Shown here: in pieces, positions 47,281 to 58,263 of the stretch | Numbering within the stretch: the first letter of the stretch is position 1 | How the letters are laid out: every line of letters begins with the position of its first letter | Assembly (NCBI GenBank): GCA_001683735.1 | Contig: LUGG01000003.1 | Coordinates: 1,798,001-1,862,000 of the forward strand | DNA: 64,000 nt | Source of the DNA: Grifola frondosa | Lineage: Eukaryota > Basidiomycota > Agaricomycetes > Polyporales > Grifolaceae | Direction of reading: 5' to 3' | Program-made: the position numbers and the translations under genes | Notes under the pieces: model-generated | Seen by the model: the letters and a program-made list of their open reading frames with translations, nothing else | The model's database searches: none | Told to the model about the DNA's origin: nothing

Positions 47281-49464
47281 GCACTGTTATGCACCAAATG
47301 TGGTTGATACCTGGACAGGGTCAAAATGACCACCTTTGACAACCAAGTCAGCCAAGTGTCATAATACGCACAGCACACCAAGGTTGCCATGAATTTAGAC
47401 ATCATCAATCACGTTAAACCTCCATCCAACTATCCCACCCAATCAACACACGTCATGATGCCCCATGATAATTGATTCCCAGTTCCCCATCCTATTATAT
47501 GACACACTTACCACTGAATTTGACCTCATGCCATTGTCTGAATTTGTACACCTCATAGATCAATTCAGAATCATGTTCACAGACCACATCGACCACATCA
47601 TCCAGTACCAGGAAACACGAATATTCCTCGCCCTTTCTCACATCGACGGCACCTGCACCATTGGTTTCGCAGTACGATAGAGTACGTTCAGCATTCGCTC
47701 GTCTCCTAGCAATGACCTGGTGGCGATATTCCTATAGCTGTCAGTCCGGATAACGAGATGACGAAGCCGGAATCCATGATTTACCCTCTTCACCCGCTTG
47801 TAAACGAGACAACCATCGTTAAATCAAGTAGGATGGGATGGGAAAGCATGGAGGGTCATGAGAAAAGGAGTGGGGAAAGAATCAGGTGCAGGAAAGTCAG
47901 GACAAGGAGTTGGACACAGCAGGACATCGCGGAAACAGGAAGAAGAAGATCAGGTTAGCAAATTCTGGAAGGGACTGGAAGAAAGGCAGAGTCCTGGGAA
48001 AGTCTGTACAGCCTTTGAAAAGAGAAGCATGGCAATGGTCACAGGGATACACAGCCACAAGCCACCTGAGGTGATGTAGAACAGCCTTCAGGAGACTCAC
48101 AGCCCTGGAACCATAGACCATGTGCTTCTCAAAGTGGCAGACTAACTCCCCCAGATTTGTAAGGGCCCTACCCTAGATTTGTGATTGCCTTACTAAGGCT
48201 GTGCAAATTTATAAGGTAGAGGACCTCCATTAGTCAGGGAATATCTCAAATGGATGACAAAGTCTTCAAGGCTATGTACTCTGTGAGAGAAAGGTCCTTG
48301 AAATGGAGAAAAGGGCACCTTGGGTTTGTAATCCCCTGCCCCAGATTTGTAAGAGCCTTACTAAAGCTATGCAAATCTGAGGGCCGGGTGACCTAGGAGA
48401 GCTCTGATTGGAGGAAGTCAGAGAGGCAGTGCAGGGAGATGCAGCTGGAACATTCAGGAAAACACTATGGAAAGGACTGGAAGATTCTAGCACAGTAGTT
48501 ACCATGGTTTCTTGTGCTTGGAGCCTCCCGGAAAGTGCTGGAACAGTCTGAGAAGAAGAGTCCGGGGAGAATTCTGGGCCCTCTCAAAAGGTATATAAAG
48601 AGCTCCTTTCTTGCCTTAGAGAGGGCAATAGAATTGGATCCAAGAGAATTGGATCAAAGAACTGGATCCACCAGCAGCAGCCAGAAACACAGTCTCCACT
48701 GGAATTTGGATCACCCTCCAGATTCCCCCCAGACTCAGCAGACTAGATCACTTGACTGAGGTATCACAGGGATATCTCACGTCATCACAGGTGTGCACAT
48801 AGGTGTACACACTCAGCCACACAGACACAGCACTTCCCTAACAAGGAGGACCTCCAAGGCGGCAAGGATACCATTCTGTATCCCCACCACCCCACTTCAC
48901 TCCATACCAAATCACACCAGATTTCTACTCTCAAAGTCTCACAGCCAGAAGCAGTCATAGTCAGTTGACTTGCTTACCACAGTCCGGACATCACTTCAGG
49001 AAACCCCACAACAGAGGTGGGCAAGGTTGAAGTCTTGGTCCCCAGTTTCCAGGTCACAGCAGTGCAGCAACCCCATACAGAGGTGGGCAAGGTTGACTGT
49101 TGATAGGACAGGAAAGAGAAGTCTTCCTCGGAGGGAGCATCAGCAGAAGAACAGGAGACATATCGAGGAGAGGTAGAAGTGACAAACGTACCGGGCAAGT
49201 CATCATCGTATCATCGTTAAACATTCACTTGGGATCGTACCTACCTTCGTGATTGTGATAACACCCCCCAACGGATTCGGCCAGGCCTATAACTGGGAAA
49301 GCAGGAAAAACCCGTCAAGCTTGGTGCAGTATAAAATTGATTTCATACCTCGATTCCCTTCGCGTATATTTCGCCCTGCCACAGATAGATTTTTCTATTT
49401 TGGTTGGTGATTATCGAGATCGTTTTATACAGTGGTTACTATCTCATACCACATACTCATGACA
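47281..49464 (+). repeat. Right arm of the 2.2-kb inverted repeat, LTR-like
   Basis: Counterpart of 40788-42963. Here the orientation is plus: the residual frame DHIIQYQETRIFLALSHIDG at about 47600, TATA box TATATAAAG at 48592-48600, and the terminus CGCCCTGCCACA at about 49384. Homology continues to CATACTCATGACA at 49464. The arm lengths are 2176 and 2184 bp, and the spacer is 4.3 kb. It keeps CpGs at its outer end and has lost them at its inner end (47.3-47.7 kb). Confidence 0.75.
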
Positions 49465-50088
49465 GCGCTCCGATCAGACGCCCGGTGTTTGGTAGCCTCA
49501 TGGCAGATCTGGCCGGCCCATACCGGAATGCGATCCTCTGGTTAGGTCTTGCAAGCGCTACCAGGTTTGCGAGTTTTTGCTGATGGAGGAATGGAGGAAA
49601 CGTGAGAGAGATAATGTGTGCTTGATGTGACAGGTCACAAGCATCGTGAACCCCCCCCCTCTATACCGTCTGGTTACAAGACTAGGTAAGGACCCCCCTT
49701 CCAGATTGAAAACTGTTTGCAAATGCTCGGCCCCTAGGTTCGGCTATCACTAAATCTTCTCTGAACATGACCATTCTAACCCGATTCTCCCTCTAGTGGA
49801 TCTTTCCACACTCACGTGTGGGAAACAAGCCTTTGATGGATTTATGGAAACAAATTGCATTATGGATACGGCCGGTGAGAATTTTCGTCTCCGCGCGGTT
49901 GATCTACGGCCGGCTGTAGAGCCGCAGTCTCTTACGGGAAGTCACCCATTGACGCGGCAATTAATTGATCGCTTTGGCCGTGTAATGCTGCTATCTCCAT
50001 TTGGCCGTGTAGAGATGTATTTAGGTCACATCGAGCACGGAATGCAGCTCTACTTCTGCTATTACTACTGCTATCTACACAATCAAAC
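49465..50088. other. Right border of the block, repeat copy with CpGs intact
   Basis: Composition returns to normal. The segment 49620-50000 is the better preserved copy of the repeat at 44.2-44.5 kb. A plus-strand frame of 108 codons (from 49796) spans it but shares its sequence with the repeat, so I do not call it a gene. The last part is the promoter of the HSP31-like gene. Confidence 0.5.
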
Positions 50089-51186
50089 ATGCCGCGTATC
50101 CTATTCGTCTACACTTCTGTGAATAAGACCCTGACTGGTGCACAGACCGTAAGTTCAGCAGACAGTCGTATTCTCTATTTTGCGCAGATGTCTTGAATTG
50201 TACCTCACATGCGTGATACGCATCGCAGGGCTGGTACCTTCCGGAAGCCGCTCATCCGTACTATGGTGTGTTGTGGTCCTCACTCACTACCAGTGCTCCC
50301 CGACCTGACTGCAATGGTCTATCTCAGTGCTCGCTCCAAACAATACTATTGACTTCGCCGCCCCCGGTGGACCCAACCCCCCTATCGACGAGTACAGTGT
50401 CAAAGTACGCTTCTAGCGGCATATTCCCATGGATAACTTACGAGCCCTACGCAGATGTTCACGGACGACGAGAGTGTCAACTTCCTGAAGGACCCTATTG
50501 TTCAGGCGAAGTTTGCGAATGCGAAGAAGCTTGCGGACGTGAATGTTGCGGACTACGACGCCATTTTCTACGTTGGTGGGCACGGGCCCGTGCTTGACCT
50601 CGCGAGCGACCCCGTCAACATCCAGCTTGCATCTGAGGTACGTGCTGTGGTGGAGGTGTGTTACTTGGTGTGCTCATTGAGGGCGTAGTTTTACCGTGCT
50701 GGAAAGGTCACGTCTGCGGTGTGCCACGGGCCTGCGTGAGTGTTCGCTTGCTTTCCAATCAGTGGAAAATGTTTACGTCTCACCGTGTCACCGTGCAGGG
50801 CGCTCGTTGGCGCGACTGACGCATCCGGCAAATCCATATTCTCTGGCAAGGCTGCCACCGGCTTCTCGAACGTTGAGGAAGAGCAGGTCGATAAAGTCAA
50901 GGTAAGGTTCCTAGCTTCCTCAGCATTCATGCACAATATAATGAGTATATGATCCGATTACTAGGACATCCCGTTCTTGCTTGAAGATAAAATTAAGAGC
51001 CTTGGCGGTGTGTACGAGAAGGCTGCTGAGCCTTGGGGTGTAAGTGCTGAGTGTTTTGCTTTAGTCATGTACCTACTGACAGGACGCGGACAGGCGAAGG
51101 TAGTCGTGTCTGGGAACCTCATTACGGGTCAGAATCCTGCTTCTGCTAAGGGAGTGGGTGAGGCGATCGCCAAGGCTCTCGCCTGA
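50089..51186 (+). CDS. HSP31: HSP31-like class I glutamine amidotransferase fold protein (DJ-1/PfpI family)
   Basis: Members detoxify methylglyoxal without glutathione (glyoxalase III) and act in oxidative-stress survival. Eight exons: 50089-50148, 50229-50265, 50328-50404, 50455-50637, 50689-50735, 50799-50901, 50965-51039 and 51094-51186. They total 675 nt (224 aa) in frame with GT-AG introns. It starts MPRILFVYTSVNKTLTGAQT. The catalytic Glu fits E26 in YLPEAAHPY. The nucleophile elbow SAVCHGPAALVG places Cys131 and His132, and VGGHGPVLDL and GKAATGFSNVEEEQV are also typical. Length and order match fungal Hsp31. It sits immediately outside the CpG-poor block and is undamaged. Confidence 0.94.
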
Positions 51187-51734
51187 ATTGCGGAGAGCCA
51201 ATAAATGAAAGAGGAAGCTGTGTACAATAACGTTGCCAGAAGTCAACATATCTTGTGTATCTCGAGAATTCATTATGTTACTGGATTTCTTGACTCCCAG
51301 TTTAAGAGAAAAATCGCGGGCCTGAGAACGACAGTTATGCAGGAAATTCAATGTTGTCGCACCAATATTCACGATGTTAGGAACTTTAATGTTACCTCGT
51401 CAACAAACCCTCAGCATATGTTATCTTCCTTTTGGGGAGTAGGATCAACGCTCTCGGTAATGTCTACGAAAAGTTTAGGGCGTGAGTTCAGCTTTCATAA
51501 TAAGGCGCGGGTTAACAAAATATGGAACAGGAAAAGGTCGTCGTTCCTGGATAGACCAGGCGTCCTTCATTGAAGCTCTGGCATGACATACCTAGTACAT
51601 CAGAATATCTGTAATTATTCTCGGATGCTCACCCATATCGGCTCAAAAGAGTCGCGAAACGGTACAAATGTGACATTCGTCTCAGGATATGCAAATCATA
51701 CAATAGGAAGCAGGCAACATCAACGATACAAATG
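51187..51734. other. Intergenic between convergent HSP31 and U1A/U2B'' genes
   Basis: 3' flanks of both genes. A 122-codon frame at 51205 lacks any recognisable feature and overlaps presumed UTR. Confidence 0.5.
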
Positions 51735-52700
51735 TCAGATATAGGAGACGGACATCACCCATCCCTTCTTTAGTGCGAAGCCATCCAAGGCCTCTTTTGC
51801 AACCGCTGCAAGATCTGGTGAATCGAACAAAACATAAGCCATCTTGACCTTTTGACCCGCAGCATTCGGTGTTGGTGATTGAACCACCTGAGTCGATAAG
51901 AATCCTTGGTATCTAGTCCAGTCGTAAGCAAAACGCACTAGCATATGCAAAGCTATCACGCACTGCTGAAACAACACAGACAGAACGTCCTCCGTGACTT
52001 CTTGAGGAAGATTGAGACACATTAGCCGGGATGATTGCTGCTGAACGGCTGCAGGTATAGCACCTGTGAGAGAAAGTACACATCTATAGTGAGAGAATGA
52101 TCAGTAATAAACGGGCATGAGACTCACCGCCGGCTTGCTTCACTGTTTCCTCATCGTCCTCGATCTCCATCTCTTCTCCCTCATCCTCGTCTCTGTCTGT
52201 TCTCTCTCTCTTCGCCTGCCGCTGATCCTCGTCCATCCGCTCTTCCCTCTGCCGCTTCTCAAGAGACGACGCCGTCCCATTTGCCAAATTGCCATTCGCT
52301 GCATTATTAACAAGAACCGAGGTTGGAGGGATGAAATCGGGTCTTCTCTCCGCATGGTCGCGTACGATTTGGTCTTTGCGTACTCAATATGCTGTAGCGC
52401 GCGTTCATGTGTTGACATCAAAGAGTTCGAAATGTGAAAGGTTCTTGAGATGGAGGGCGCACCATTGGCTTATCATAAAAGACCATACCTTCGCAGCCCC
52501 GCATGGCCGCCGTCGCGCCCGCCAGATCCGTGAATAAAGAAACGCCTGCCCCTCATTTTATGACCTTTGAGCGCCACGACGTCGATGATCCTGCCATAGG
52601 TTGTGAAAAGAGCAAATAGCTGAGTGCGAAGTTCATCCTTGTTCACTTTGTCGTTGAGGTTCTTGATGTACAGGGTCGTATTGGGCTGGGTCGAGGTCAT
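51735..52700 (-). CDS. U1A/U2B''-type snRNP protein with two RRMs
   Basis: RRM1 (TTLYIKNLNDKVNKDELRTQ, RNP-like HKMRG then AMRGCEGMVFYDKPM) is followed by the KTKSYATMRREDP segment found after RRM1 in U1A/U2B''. A charged Glu/Asp/Lys/Arg linker leads to RRM2 (SSRLMCLNLPQEVTEDVLSV, KVKMAYVLFDSPDLAAVA, WVMSVSYI at the stop 51735-51737). These proteins bind U1 stem-loop II or U2 stem-loop IV; in fungi a single protein often serves, so I leave the symbol blank. At least three introns are visible, ending CGCTACAG before HIEYAK, CTCACAG before AIPAAV and GACTAG before YQGFL. Three single-base deficits are needed (near 52550, 52543 and 52352), each beside a G or T run. Confidence 0.88.
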
Positions 52701-53063
52701 CGTTGTCGCGGTGGTAGTCGAGTTGGAGAAAGCACAGTGGACGGAACGATTCCCACGGAAGTAGCGCTGAATTGGCGCCAAGCACGCGTCCGAGCAGCTG
52801 CAGACGTTTCACGTACTCCAGAGGACCTGGCCAGCGCTGCCATCCACTCTCAGCCTTCGTGCTTGTGCTTCCAGGTTGCTGCCACCATCTTCCTCGTCAC
52901 AGGGCAGGACAGGTTCGCGTCTTCCCATCATCCCTCTTGTCCCTCACGAATCTCGCGTCTTAGCGTTGGCTTTCGACCAGGACCACAGGCCCCAAAAATT
53001 CACGATCTATCTTCTAGGACAATTCATGATATATTGGCGTAACCAAAGTATATACCATCTGCA
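52701..53063. promoter_or_regulatory. Divergent promoter U1A/U2B''-type gene / ceramide synthase
   Basis: A 363-bp gap between two divergent starts. No TATA box or other named motif was assigned. Confidence 0.45.
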
Positions 53064-54394
53064 ATGAATACTCTCCAAGCTCAGAAATGGTTTCCGTCTC
53101 CTCTCATTCCTTTCTTTACGCTTTCCTACCCGACCTCTCCGCCTTCCCAGCCCGACTCCTTCCCCAATTCTTTATACTATGGCACCGGCATCCTGGACTG
53201 GTGCTTGATCATTACTAGCATTGCTGCGATGGCCATTCTGCGTACGCGACGCGGTTGTGGATCATGGAACCGTTCGCGCGGTGGAAGTTGACGCGTGATC
53301 TGATGCGGTCTAAAAAGAGGAAGGCTCTGCTTTTGAACGGGAATGGAAAGGCTAATGGGGTGCCGAACGGAAATGGGCATGCAGTGCATGTCGATGGACC
53401 GGAGATCTCAAAACGGGAGGCGAGGAAAATGCACCGGAGTGTGCTTCGCTTTGCTGAGCAGGGCTGGTCTGTAATATACTACACTTGCCAGTGGTGTTTT
53501 GGTTTGGTGAGTGACCCGCTCTTCACGATTTGTTACATTCCTCCGGATATGCTGATGCTGCTATAGTACGTCCACCATAACCTGCCCACCGCTGTCCTCA
53601 ACCCCGTCAATGTCTGGATAAACTTTCCCCACTATCCTCTTGCTGGTCCCGTCAAATTATATTACTTGCTTCAGACGGCATTCTACCTTCACCAGATCTT
53701 GATCATCAATGCTGAGGCACGTCGGAAGGATCACTGGCAGATGATGATACACCACGTCATCACGGTTGCGCTCATGGCTGGCAGCTACTTCTACAATTAC
53801 ACTCGCGTGGGATGTCTCATCATGATCCTAATGGATTGGTGCGACATAATTTTGCCAGTGCGTAGGCTCATAGTCTCGTTCGATGGATGCGTCGGAATTT
53901 GACGAGGTGCCCATATAGCTGGCTAAGATGTTCCGTTACCTGTCAATGTCTACTCTCTGTGATGCAACTTTTGTGATATTCTTGCTTTCTTGGCTTGTGA
54001 CGCGGCATGGGCTGTTCATCCTTGCCATCATGGCTACTTGGGAAGTCTGGAGTGTAATCCCTCTTACATGGGATCCTACCCGAGGTCACTTCATGACGAA
54101 GGAAATATACCTTGGATTCTTCAGCATGCTTGTCATGCTTCAGGTAATGTACCATCTAAGCTGGAGTGTATTATACCTTGCTCAATGATGAAATCATAGG
54201 TCATCCAATTGATGTGGTTCTGGATGATCTGTCGAGTTGCATGGCGGTGGTAAGCGGCAAAGGAGCGGAGGACGAGCGAAGTGATGACGAAGGGTGCGTG
54301 ATATTTCTCATGTTACCAAATACTCATCGACAAATGGCCGTTCTGTCTTAATAGTGATGGTGACTCTGCCGTGGAAAGCAAGAAGGACCAATGA
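53064..54394 (+). CDS. LAG1: Ceramide synthase (LAG1/LAC1, TLC domain)
   Basis: This ER membrane enzyme acylates sphingoid bases with acyl-CoA to form (dihydro)ceramide. Exons: 53064-53506, 53567-53857, 53919-54143, 54200-54293 and 54355-54394. The TLC/Lag core is plain: QGWSVIYYTCQW, LAGPVKLYYLLQTAFYLHQI, the Lag motif around HWQMMIHHVITVAL and MDWCDIILPLAKMFRYL, with the conserved His pair and Asp residues. Several hydrophobic membrane helices follow (FVIFLLSWLVTRHGLFILAI). The C-terminus is acidic (ERSDDEG). Two single-base deficits interrupt the frame: near 53249, before TRLWIMEPF, and near 54247, in a GG run before VVSGKGAEDE. LAG1 versus LAC1 cannot be separated here. Confidence 0.92.
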
Positions 54395-55301
54395 GTATCA
54401 TCTACTAGAGATCGATATACATACCCTTTGCTTTATTTATTTCTATGAAAGATATAGGACTCACGCTTCAGCGCTGGTGCATATTGTAGACCCGTACGTG
54501 CTTTTGTTGTCGCGGTTTCGTTGTACTGTCAGACAACCCGGCGGAGAAGGATAACTTGTTTCTGGGCTGGCCTTCCCCATCATGCTTCCCTAGTGTAACC
54601 CGCGAGCTCATTCGGCCTTTCTTGAGGATCTGTACTATCTCATACTTAGTTCCAGACGATGCGCGATCGTGACACTGTCTGGCCGCAGATAACAGTAAGC
54701 CGTAGCCAATATGAATAGAGTCTTACGTCTGACAAAACGCTTCTGCTTGATGGCGCACTGCCCCTCAACTGAATATGTTCTAGCAGTATTGCATCTTCCA
54801 TGAATTCGGCATCGCGGTGGGCATGTCGCATGTTGAACAACTCCAGAGCGTCCTGACAAAGTCGCCGGCCATCCATCAGACTTCTTGAGTCTCTCTGTTA
54901 TCACAATACGAAAATAGTGTTTCTGCTTAGAATTCGTACGCATGCTAGATGCTGGGTTGTCGTCGAGATTTTTTATCTGGACGCCTTAAAAAACGCTTTC
55001 CTTCCACTCAATCTCCGCAGGATAATGCCATGTGTCTCTTTCGTAAACTTAGTAATCGAATGCTTGAAGCTTGCGCTTGAATTCTTAAGAGGGCTTTGGA
55101 TACCCCCACCAAGTCTGCACAAGTCCGCAGCTGTCCGCAGACTTGCTGATCGCATGCTGAATAATTTCCTTATCGGGCGAATCGAGTGACCTCACTTGGT
55201 CACTGCATTCACCTTTACTTCGCCTCACACTCTACCCTTCATCTCATTGACCGCGCGTTCTGTTCTCGCTACTCTATACCTCTGTATCCTAGACCTCAGC
55301 A
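54395..55301. other. Intergenic, about 907 bp
   Basis: 3' flank of ceramide synthase and promoter of SNF7. Minus-strand frames at 54646-54943 and a plus-strand frame at 54917 have no recognisable domain or splice support. I see no gene. Confidence 0.5.
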
Positions 55302-56201
55302 ATGATGGCCGGATTTATGAGCTACTTTGGAGGCCGCCGGGATCCCAAGCAGTCCTCACGAGACGCTATTGTCACGCTACGGCAGCAGCTGCAGTTGATC
55401 GAGAAGAAGGAGGAGTACCTACAGAAGAAGATTGACGAGGAGCTCAAGAAGGCCAAGACAAACGCCGTGGCAAACAAGGCTGGTGAGTACCGTCTATTCC
55501 TTGCGCTGGCGAACGCGTAGCTTGGCGGAAGATATGAACTAAGCCTACGTGTGCTGGGCAGCCGCGACTGCTGCGCTTCGAAGAAAGAAGGCCACGGAAC
55601 AGGAGCTGGACCGACTACAAGGAACGCGATTCCAGCTAGAGATGCAAGTGAATACATTGGAGTCAGCGACCTTTAATGCGGAGACTATGGCGGCGATGAA
55701 GAAGGCGGCGACGGCTCTGAAGGACATCCATGGCAAACTGTGTGTTCCTAGCCTCTGCGTCGTGCATTTAAGGTCTACTAACAACTTGTGAAGTACAATT
55801 GATACGGTTGACACCACCATGGGCGAGATCACGGAGCAGACGACACTCGCGAATGAGGTATCGGAGGCGATCTCCTCCGGACATATGCCGGGATGGAGAT
55901 TGACGAAGTGAGTGTTGAGGCATCGTCTTCTATCCATTTCTGTTCTAACTCTTGGGTGACTAGGATGCGCTGAAGGCGGAGCTGGAAGATCTAGAGCAGG
56001 AAGAGCTAAATGAGCGGCTGATGGGAGACCATGTACCAGTGCATCAGCCCGCGGGGCCAAGCAGAGTTGCAGAGAGTAAGTTGTCGATACTTCTGTTTAC
56101 ATTTACGGTCTGTCTGAGTGGCTACGGTTGTAGGCCCACATGCCGTGGAAGCCGACGAGGAAACACAGCTCAAGGAACTGCAGGCAGCATTGGCAATGTA
56201 A
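55302..56201 (+). CDS. SNF7: ESCRT-III subunit Snf7/Vps32
   Basis: Snf7 polymerises on endosomal membranes to drive intralumenal vesicle formation and membrane scission. Exons: 55302-55482, 55562-55739, 55794-55907, 55964-56075 and 56134-56201. The basic N-terminus MMAGFMSYFGGRRDPKQSSR leads into the charged coiled helices (LRQQLQLIEKKEEYLQKKID, RRKKATEQELDRLQGTRFQL). Then come TIDTVDTTMGEITEQT and the C-terminal acidic helix and MIM-type end (DALKAELEDLEQEELNERLM, LKELQAALAM). Length is about 217 aa, normal for the family. One base is missing near 55880, before YAGMEIDE, at a short T run. The second Met (55305) is an equally good start. Confidence 0.93.
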
Positions 56202-56719
56202 TACATCGGATCCGGACGCTCTTTCCTTTCCCGTCTTCCCCTTTCCCTCCGTTTCCTTCCTCTTGCTTGTCTAATCCTGTGCTGTTACATTATAACTTCG
56301 GGCTTTCACTTGTTCATCGTGTCTCATTAGTGCTACCACCACCTCATACGGCTACGACCCATACCGCACACTGTACGCTCCACGCAGTTTTATATATCTC
56401 TCACGAAGTAGACGACGCCACGAGGATTTGAAGGCCACGGACTTGCCAGGATTGCTGTGATCAAGATTGGCCGCTGCGTATGTACGTACACATATATACA
56501 GCGTACAGCAACGGAAGGTCGTTGGATGATTAGTATGAGGGTAATAACTGAGCTTGAGGTGGTTGATGCGACGACGACAATGATAATAATGAGTTGGATA
56601 ATAATTGACAAACAATGCGATGATGGCGAAACCCGAAAAAGCAATGGAAAGTCTTGTGCGTACCCTTACACATATTGCCCGGCTGGACAGGCCTCGAGAC
56701 ATGCAACAATGGTTCCGCG
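56202..56719. other. Intergenic between convergent SNF7 and NEM1-like genes
   Basis: About 518 bp of 3' flanks. No gene was seen. Confidence 0.5.
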
Positions 56720-58263
56720 TCATGAAAACCCACGGATGCCAAGAACCCGCCGTACATCACTAGTAAAACGAAGAGAGTCAAGGACGGGTAACAAGTCGAG
56801 GAGTGCCTCGTCATGCGGGTCATGAGTCCATCCCTCTATTGGAATACCGTTCGCTGTGGCGGTCGCCATATATCAGACCATCGCGAAGCGTGAAATGGTG
56901 AAGGAACCGACCTTCGTTGACGCATAGCAGATGGGAGAGTTGTCTATCAAGCATACTCGAGACAAATCCTGTTCTACGATTGCAGATCCTTAGTGTATGA
57001 ACCATTCGGTAGTTGCGTACACGCCTAATGCAAGAACACAGAGTCAGAGAATTTACTATGGTATGGGACAGAAGCTAATCGTACCTCTCGGAAAAGGCGA
57101 CGGCCCAAAATTCCTCGACCAGCGTCCAGCCAGTCTATGACAGGGTCGGCATACTCTTGCATCGATGCAGTAAAAATAACGAGTGTGTACCATCCAGATA
57201 CCTGAAGACATTGTAAGAACCTGAAGAGCAGCATTAAGAAAACGAACACCGACCTTCCTGAGGAAGTAGTCCACGAATGGCCGCTTATAAACATGATACA
57301 ATGTGCTGCGACCGCCTAAAACCACCTCGACCATGTGTCCCGCACCTTTATTCCTCCGGCCAAATCCAAGAAGACCCGAGCCGCCCGATGTGGAGGACAT
57401 TGGCCTCGATTCGAGTGTATGAGCGTCTCATCAAGGTCGAGGACGAGAGTCTTTGGCAGATGAAAAGGTGTCTTGTGTGTAGCAAGCGTAGGTGTGGAAG
57501 AACGAGATGTTCCGCCGGCATGAGTTGCAGGAGCAACCGTAGTTTGTGTGAGGGCTTCTGGCGTGGGCACGGGCGGGGGTGTCGAGAACTGCGGGAAGTT
57601 CTGGAGAAATGGTGGCGGGTATAGGTATGAGGGAGATGCTTTCTGGTGGGATGGGGGAAATGGCGGTGGGGAGGGGATAATGGGGATGGGATTGCGGGTT
57701 GAAATGGAGGCTGCTGGAGGTCTAATAATACAGGTTTCTCGTCCTTACTCTCGTCTTCAGTATCCTTCTCGTCCTCGTCTGAACCATCCTCCACCGCAAC
57801 CTCATCAGCCATGCGCGCGGACGCCTTGTCGCGCGACTGATCTCCATGCTGCAACTAGGGCATTCCAGAGTAAGAGGATGATGCGTACGAATAGCAGGTG
57901 TGTGAGAATGGTCTCTGAGGCCTCCGAAGCTGGCTTCGGCGGATAGCTTTCTCGGCTGGTGAGACAGAAGGACGCCTCGAAGGGGGTCTTGGCGGACGAA
58001 GGGGCGGACGAGGTGTAGGCTCGACAGGCGGGCTAACTTCCGCAGGAGACGAGAACGACCGCTTCAACGTCCACCCTCCCGAAGGCGGACTCTCTGGCTG
58101 GAGAATCTGAAAGACTTGTTTGACCACGTCCGTATTCGCTTGAGTGTCACATCGCGGTGCCGTTCAGGGAGCGAAGGCAGAGATTCAGAAAGCGGGTAGA
58201 CGGTGGCGTGCGGGGTGAGGCCAATACATCGAACTGGCGCGAGAGGTAAGTCAGAGAATTCAT
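56720..58263 (-). CDS. NEM1: Dullard/NEM1-type HAD phosphatase
   Basis: The catalytic subunit of the nuclear-envelope/ER phosphatase that, with Spo7, activates the lipin Pah1 and controls phospholipid versus triacylglycerol synthesis. Start ATG 58263 ([20 protein letters not shown]). A long disordered N-region follows, then a hydrophobic membrane segment ([19 protein letters not shown]), an acidic stretch, a Pro-rich linker, and the FCP1-like domain with DxDxT ([14 protein letters not shown]), [49 protein letters not shown] and [20 protein letters not shown]. It ends at TGA 56722-56720. Several introns are clear near 57030-57250 and 57290-57370. Single-base deficits occur near 56955, 56935, 57830 and 58140, so exon limits in the N-half are approximate. 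Confidence 0.88.

Larger units (their letters stand above)
21421..49464. other. 28-kb AT-rich, CpG-depleted, gene-free transposon block
   Basis: Composition switches sharply on both sides: exons at 5-21 kb and 50-64 kb are CpG-rich, whereas for example 25081-25560 holds a single CpG in 480 bp. No intact protein gene, splice-consistent exon set or tRNA was found. The block is a pile of transposon debris: hAT-like MITEs, inverted repeats, an A-tailed retroposon end and reading frames full of TGA/TAA stops. CpG depletion with TpG/CpA excess is the known result of cytosine methylation of silenced repeats. That this block is heterochromatin is inference. A few CpG-retaining patches (40.9-41.3, 42.4-43.6, 47.7-48.0 and 49.1-49.4 kb) point to younger insertions. 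Confidence 0.85.

Noticed and set aside
37000..49000. Interspaced short direct repeats suggestive of a CRISPR-like array
   Set aside because: The short repeated motifs (GAATGTGAA types, LTR-like blocks) have neither constant length nor regular spacing, and the DNA is eukaryotic.
49796..50122. 108-codon ORF just before HSP31
   Set aside because: Most of it is the repeat also present at 44.2-44.5 kb, and it overlaps the HSP31 start in another frame. More likely repeat sequence and promoter.
54635..55189. Small ORFs on both strands between LAG1 and SNF7
   Set aside because: None has a recognisable domain, intron structure or plausible start context. The gap fits ordinary UTR and promoter sequence.
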